Shown here: piece by piece, positions 60,567 through 64,000 of the stretch
How the letters are laid out: every line of letters starts with the position of its first letter
Position numbering within the stretch: position 1 is the stretch's first letter
Origin: Zoogloea sp041917255
Lineage (GTDB): Bacteria; Pseudomonadota; Gammaproteobacteria; Burkholderiales; Rhodocyclaceae
Assembly (NCBI GenBank): GCA_041917255.1
Contig: JAYRYA010000001.1
Coordinates: 62,001 to 126,000, forward strand
DNA length: 64,000 bases
Reading direction: 5' to 3'
Translations under genes and position numbers: made by a program
The notes under the pieces: model-generated
Told to the model about the DNA's origin: nothing
Databases searched by the model: none
What the model saw: only the letters and a program-made list of their open reading frames with translations

Positions 60567-62134
60567 CGACCTCCGCTACCCGTGCGATGCCGGCGACGCC
60601 CATGTGCCGGTTGGCGCTCTTGTGTGCCGCCCTCGGCGCCGCGGCGGCGCCCGTCATGGCTCAGGAGCAGGCGTCTGCTCCACGCCAGTTTTCGTTCGTT
60701 CCGTCGGTGAGGCTTACCGAAACAATCACCGACAATTCCCGCCTCGCGTCATCCTCTCAAGCACAGTCGGAATGGATCACGCAGGTCTATCCGTCTCTCC
60801 GATTGGACGCAAATAGTGCGAGGATGAAGGGCAACCTGAACATCGGCGTTAACTCGACGTTTTACGGTAATGGCACCCGGAACAACACCAATCAGTTTCT
60901 GGCAAACGGATCTGGCACCATCGTCGCGTGGGAGAACCGTGCGTTCGTTGATCTGTTGGCTTCGGTTTCGCGCCAGCCTATATATACCTTCCGGCCGGTA
61001 GGCGCGGATAGCGCGCTGGGTTCGAACAACTGGTCCGAAGTGCGCTACCTCACGGCCAGTCCGTACATCAAGGAGCGTTTCGCCGGTACGGGCACGGTCG
61101 AGGCGCGCTATACCCTCAGCGAATCAGAGTCCAGTTCGACGGTGGCCCGTCGCATGGTGACCAACCAATGGACCTTGAACGCATCGGATCCACGCGCGCT
61201 CGGAGCGCTGGGCTGGGGCTTGTCGTTCAGTGACAGTCACACCGAGCGTAGCAATTCCCGTAACGTTGAGGTCCGGTCTGTCCGCTTCTCCGCCACGTAT
61301 GCCATTGATCCGCAGCTCACGGTGCGAGCGATCGGCGGTACCGAGTCCAACAACTATCAGTCGGCTTCAGATACCTCGAACCCGATCTACGGTGGCGGTG
61401 TGGACTGGAACCCCACGGTGCGGACCAAGGTGTCGGGCACGGTCGAACACCGGTTCTTCGGTACGGGGTACAACATCAATGCAGACCACCGCGACGCCCA
61501 GCTGGCGTTTCAGGGGGCTTACTCGAAGGGCGTGCGCAATCCCGGTCAGAGCATTCTCAGTAGCATGACGCTCTACGACTCCCTGTTCGCCAGTTTCATG
61601 GCCAGTCCGTCCATGATCGGGTTATTTCCAAATGCTGCAGAGCGGGCGGTGTTTCTGAAAGCGCTGATCGACACGTCCTTCCCGGGTGCGCATGGTCAGT
61701 ATGTGCCGTCAAACGGCTTCTATATCGATCGTCGTCTGCAGATCGGCGGCACCTATTTCGGTGCGCGCAACTCGATTTCGCTGATGGGTTTCCGGTCTGA
61801 TCGGGCGCCGCTGACGGAGAGTGAATTCGCGCTGACCGAAGATCTTCGCACCAGCAGCAACATCCGGACTGTCGGTCTTACCCTTTTGGGCCAACACCGG
61901 CTCACGCCGATCACTTCGGCGAACATGTCCATTTCGACACTGCGAAGCCACACGGGATACACGTCGACCAGCAGTAGTTCGCTCGATTCCCGTTCGCGCA
62001 TCATCACGTTGGGGCTTGCGACCAATCTGGCTCCCAGGACTACCGCTTCGGTCAAATTGCGTAACAGCAACGGTTCCGGCGCGACGTCTTATACCGAGAA
62101 TGCCCTCATAGGGTCGATTCTCATTCAATTCTGA
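60563..62134 (+). CDS. XrtA/PEP-CTERM-associated outer-membrane beta-barrel protein
   Basis: A 523-residue exported protein: signal peptide about 1-34 (ending PVMAQEQ), then many amphipathic strands and a C-terminal Phe (SILIQF) as in outer-membrane barrels. FVPSVRLTETITDNSRLAS near the N-terminus is typical of the TIGR03016-type proteins found only in exosortase polysaccharide clusters. It is thought to be part of the export pore. GTG at 60563 overlaps the kinase stop and follows GAAGGAGGA. Confidence 0.85.
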   Translation: MTTSATRAMPATPMCRLALLCAALGAAAAPVMAQEQASAPRQFSFVPSVRLTETITDNSRLASSSQAQSEWITQVYPSLRLDANSARMKGNLNIGVNSTFYGNGTRNNTNQFLANGSGTIVAWENRAFVDLLASVSRQPIYTFRPVGADSALGSNNWSEVRYLTASPYIKERFAGTGTVEARYTLSESESSSTVARRMVTNQWTLNASDPRALGALGWGLSFSDSHTERSNSRNVEVRSVRFSATYAIDPQLTVRAIGGTESNNYQSASDTSNPIYGGGVDWNPTVRTKVSGTVEHRFFGTGYNINADHRDAQLAFQGAYSKGVRNPGQSILSSMTLYDSLFASFMASPSMIGLFPNAAERAVFLKALIDTSFPGAHGQYVPSNGFYIDRRLQIGGTYFGARNSISLMGFRSDRAPLTESEFALTEDLRTSSNIRTVGLTLLGQHRLTPITSANMSISTLRSHTGYTSTSSSSLDSRSRIITLGLATNLAPRTTASVKLRNSNGSGATSYTENALIGSILIQF

Positions 62135-62141
62135 GCACGTC

Positions 62142-63224
62142 ATGTACGAAGCCTATTTCGGTCTGCGGGGCAAGCCGTTTCAGCTCAACCCCGACCCTTC
62201 TTTCTTCTATGGCAGCCGCGGCCATCGGCGGGCGATGGCCTACCTCGAATACGGCCTGCACCAGAATGAAGGCTTCATCGTCATCACAGGTGAGGTTGGA
62301 GCCGGCAAGACCCTGTTGGTACGCAGCCTTCTCGAGAGGCTCGACTCAAAGAAGATCGTTGCTGCCAATCTGGTGAGCACCCAGATCGACGCGGATGACA
62401 TTCTGCGTCTGGTGGCCGCGTCGTTCGGCATCCCCAGCAAGCACCTTTCCAAGAGTGATTTGCTGCTGGCCATCGAGGCCTTCCTCGTCAGCACCACCGC
62501 TGCCGGCAAGCGTGCGCTATTGATCGTTGATGAAGCGCAGAACCTCACCCCAAAGGCGGTCGAGGAGTTGCGGATGCTTTCCAACTTCCAGCTCGAAGAT
62601 CACGCGCTGCTGCAAAGCTTCCTGGTCGGCCAGCCGGAATTCCGGGCCATCATGCAGAGCCCCGAGATGGTCCAGTTACGCCAGCGGGTCATCGCCTCTT
62701 ATCACCTTGGGCCGCTCGATCTTCAGGAAACCCAGGCTTATGTCGAGCACCGCCTTGCGTGCGTTGGCTGGAAGGGAAATCCGGCCTTCGATCCGGAGGC
62801 CGTGCGCGAGATCTACAACGTCAGCCAGGGCATTCCACGCCGTATCAACGCCCTGTGCGACCGCATCATGCTGGCCGCCTTCCTTGGCGAACAGCGTCGG
62901 GTCGGTGTCGAATTGGTGAACCAGATCGTCTCCGAGATGCGTGAGGAGCAGGTTACCCCGACCGCCTTGGCCACCACCGCCGCACCGGCCGATGGTGTGC
63001 AACCGGTTTCCGCGGGCCTTGATCTGCAGCGTCTGCTCGCCGATCCCGACGCGGCAAAGCTCCTCGCCAACGCAGGTCCGTCCTTCGACATGACTCGCTT
63101 CGACGAGCGTCTTGCGCTGCTGGAGCGCACCTTGTCCACCACGCTCAACACCCTCAGCCAATTGCTGAAGGCTGCGCCTGTCCCGCAAGAGGCGGACGCC
63201 GAAGGTGGAGCGTCGGCGAAATGA
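62142..63224 (+). CDS. XrtA/PEP-CTERM-associated AAA ATPase (ExeA-like)
   Basis: A 360-residue ATPase. The N-terminus MYEAYFGLRGKPFQLNPDPS is shared by ExeA/GspA-type ATPases. Walker A is GEVGAGKT (about 50-57), Walker B is LLIVDEAQNLTPKAVEELRM (about 127-146), and SQGIPRRINALCDRIML (about 228-244) is sensor 2. The C-terminal 80 residues are variable and predicted helical. Members occur in exosortase clusters (TIGR03015); the task is unproven. It overlaps the deacetylase gene by 4 bases. Confidence 0.9.
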   Translation: MYEAYFGLRGKPFQLNPDPSFFYGSRGHRRAMAYLEYGLHQNEGFIVITGEVGAGKTLLVRSLLERLDSKKIVAANLVSTQIDADDILRLVAASFGIPSKHLSKSDLLLAIEAFLVSTTAAGKRALLIVDEAQNLTPKAVEELRMLSNFQLEDHALLQSFLVGQPEFRAIMQSPEMVQLRQRVIASYHLGPLDLQETQAYVEHRLACVGWKGNPAFDPEAVREIYNVSQGIPRRINALCDRIMLAAFLGEQRRVGVELVNQIVSEMREEQVTPTALATTAAPADGVQPVSAGLDLQRLLADPDAAKLLANAGPSFDMTRFDERLALLERTLSTTLNTLSQLLKAAPVPQEADAEGGASAK

Positions 63225-64000
63225 CGGATTCCATGTCCCGCGAAGGCGGCTCCATCGTCAATGCGCTCACCATTGATGTGGAAGACTACTTTCAGGTCTC
63301 GGCGTTGGCGCCGCATTTCCCGAAGGAAAGCTGGGACAGCACCCCGTGCCGGGTCGAACGGAACGTGCATCGCATCCTCGAGTTGATGCACAAGCATGAG
63401 TCCAAGGGCACTTTCTTCACCCTGGGCTGGATCGCCGAGCGCTATCCTAAGCTGATCCGCCTGATTGCCATGGAAGGTCACGAAATCGCCAGTCACGGTT
63501 ATGGCCACCAGCGTGCGAGTGACCAGACGCCAGAAGCCTTTATGGCCGACATCCAGTTGGCCAAGGCAGTGCTCGAAGATATCGCCGACTGCGAGGTGAA
63601 GGGCTACCGGGCGCCGAGTTTCTCGGTCGGGCTGTCCAATCCGTGGGCTCATGGCGTGATCGAAGCCGCTGGCTACGCTTACAGCTCCAGCGTTTACCCG
63701 GTCAAACATGACCACTACGGCGTACCCGATGCGCCGCGCTACCCTTATCCGGTCGGCAAGGCGCTGGTCGAGATACCCATCACCACCGTCAGGCGTCTTG
63801 GCCGAAACTGGCCGGTGGGCGGCGGTGGTTATTTCCGGCTCTTGCCTTATCCGGTGTCCGCCTGGGCGATCCGCAAGTTCAACGAAGAAGACCGCCGTCC
63901 GGCAATCTTCTATTTCCATCCGTGGGAGATTGATCCCGAGCAGCCGGTCGTCGAAGAGGCGAGCGCCAAGACTCGCTTTCGGCACTACGTGAATCTGGAT
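63221..64000 (+). CDS. XrtA-associated polysaccharide deacetylase (truncated by window edge)
   Basis: The first 260 codons of a NodB-type deacetylase with the DUF3473-type extension seen in exosortase loci (TIGR03006). The catalytic Asp lies in LTIDVEDYFQ (about 15-24), the metal-binding His pair in EIASHGYGHQ (about 87-96), and the metal/substrate segment GYRAPSFSVG (about 128-137) follows. FYFHPWEID (about 228-236) supplies the late catalytic His. The gene runs off the right edge. It would remove acetyl groups from the secreted sugar polymer. ATG at 63221 overlaps the ATPase stop. Confidence 0.9.
   Translation, partial: MTDSMSREGGSIVNALTIDVEDYFQVSALAPHFPKESWDSTPCRVERNVHRILELMHKHESKGTFFTLGWIAERYPKLIRLIAMEGHEIASHGYGHQRASDQTPEAFMADIQLAKAVLEDIADCEVKGYRAPSFSVGLSNPWAHGVIEAAGYAYSSSVYPVKHDHYGVPDAPRYPYPVGKALVEIPITTVRRLGRNWPVGGGGYFRLLPYPVSAWAIRKFNEEDRRPAIFYFHPWEIDPEQPVVEEASAKTRFRHYVNLD

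Overview
The window is about 64 kb of high-GC (roughly 64-65% by eye) chromosome from a betaproteobacterium, most likely of the Rhodocyclales (Azoarcus/Thauera/Zoogloea/Dechloromonas relatives). The evidence is the gene order rlmN-pilW-rodZ-ispG-hisS-yfgM-bamB-der-hfq-hflX-hflK-hflC-hisZ-purA, which is a hallmark betaproteobacterial block. Supporting signs are exbB-exbD-lpxK-trm112-kdsB-adk, a PPi-type phosphofructokinase, cbb3 oxidase assembly genes, a NarX-type nitrate sensor, a DNR-type regulator and the start of an exosortase (XrtA/PEP-CTERM) exopolysaccharide locus. The genus cannot be decided from this sequence alone.

Layout. 1-1.7 kb: 5' part of a NarX-like histidine kinase, divergent from a DNR/FNR-family regulator whose promoter carries its own FNR-type box. 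1.8-5.3 kb: TAT-exported dienelactone hydrolase; hda and a HAD phosphatase; purM. 5.4-11.2 kb: an accessory stretch with a MbcA/ParS-type antitoxin and RES toxin, then the arsenic operon arsR-arsC-arsD-arsA-arsC-acr3. 11.2-17.3 kb: sodB (with an IscR-like operator on its promoter), xseA, a DnaA-box cluster, exbBD, lpxK, trm112, kdsB, adk. 17.4-25.1 kb: pfp, ggt, a PEBP-family protein, murJ, accA, tilS. 25.1-31.0 kb: a complete C4-dicarboxylate TRAP system, dctR-dctS divergent from dctPQM. 31.1-34.0 kb: ccoI-ccoS, followed by a predicted FNR-activated small RNA with its own promoter and terminator. 34.2-49.6 kb: ndk and the conserved housekeeping block down to purA. 49.8-54.1 kb: two tandem tRNA-Leu(CAG) genes divergent from rnr, then rlmB and a HugZ-like protein. 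54.1-57.1 kb: a LolA-like periplasmic protein, a LolD-type ATPase and a DUF1302 outer-membrane barrel, with no permease in sight. 57.3-64.0 kb: the first six genes of an XrtA-associated exopolysaccharide cluster, running off the right edge.

How it fits together. The organism appears to respire nitrate and low oxygen (NarX, DNR, CcoIS, FNR-box sRNA), to live on C4-dicarboxylates (Dct), to resist arsenate/arsenite, and to secrete an XrtA-type polysaccharide. The most promising undescribed elements are the intergenic FNR-driven sRNA at 33895-34004 and the permease-less LolA/ABC/DUF1302 set at 54130-57106. The IscR-like site on sodB and the repeated ArsR operators are also worth testing. No insertion sequences, prophage, CRISPR arrays or rRNA genes were seen.
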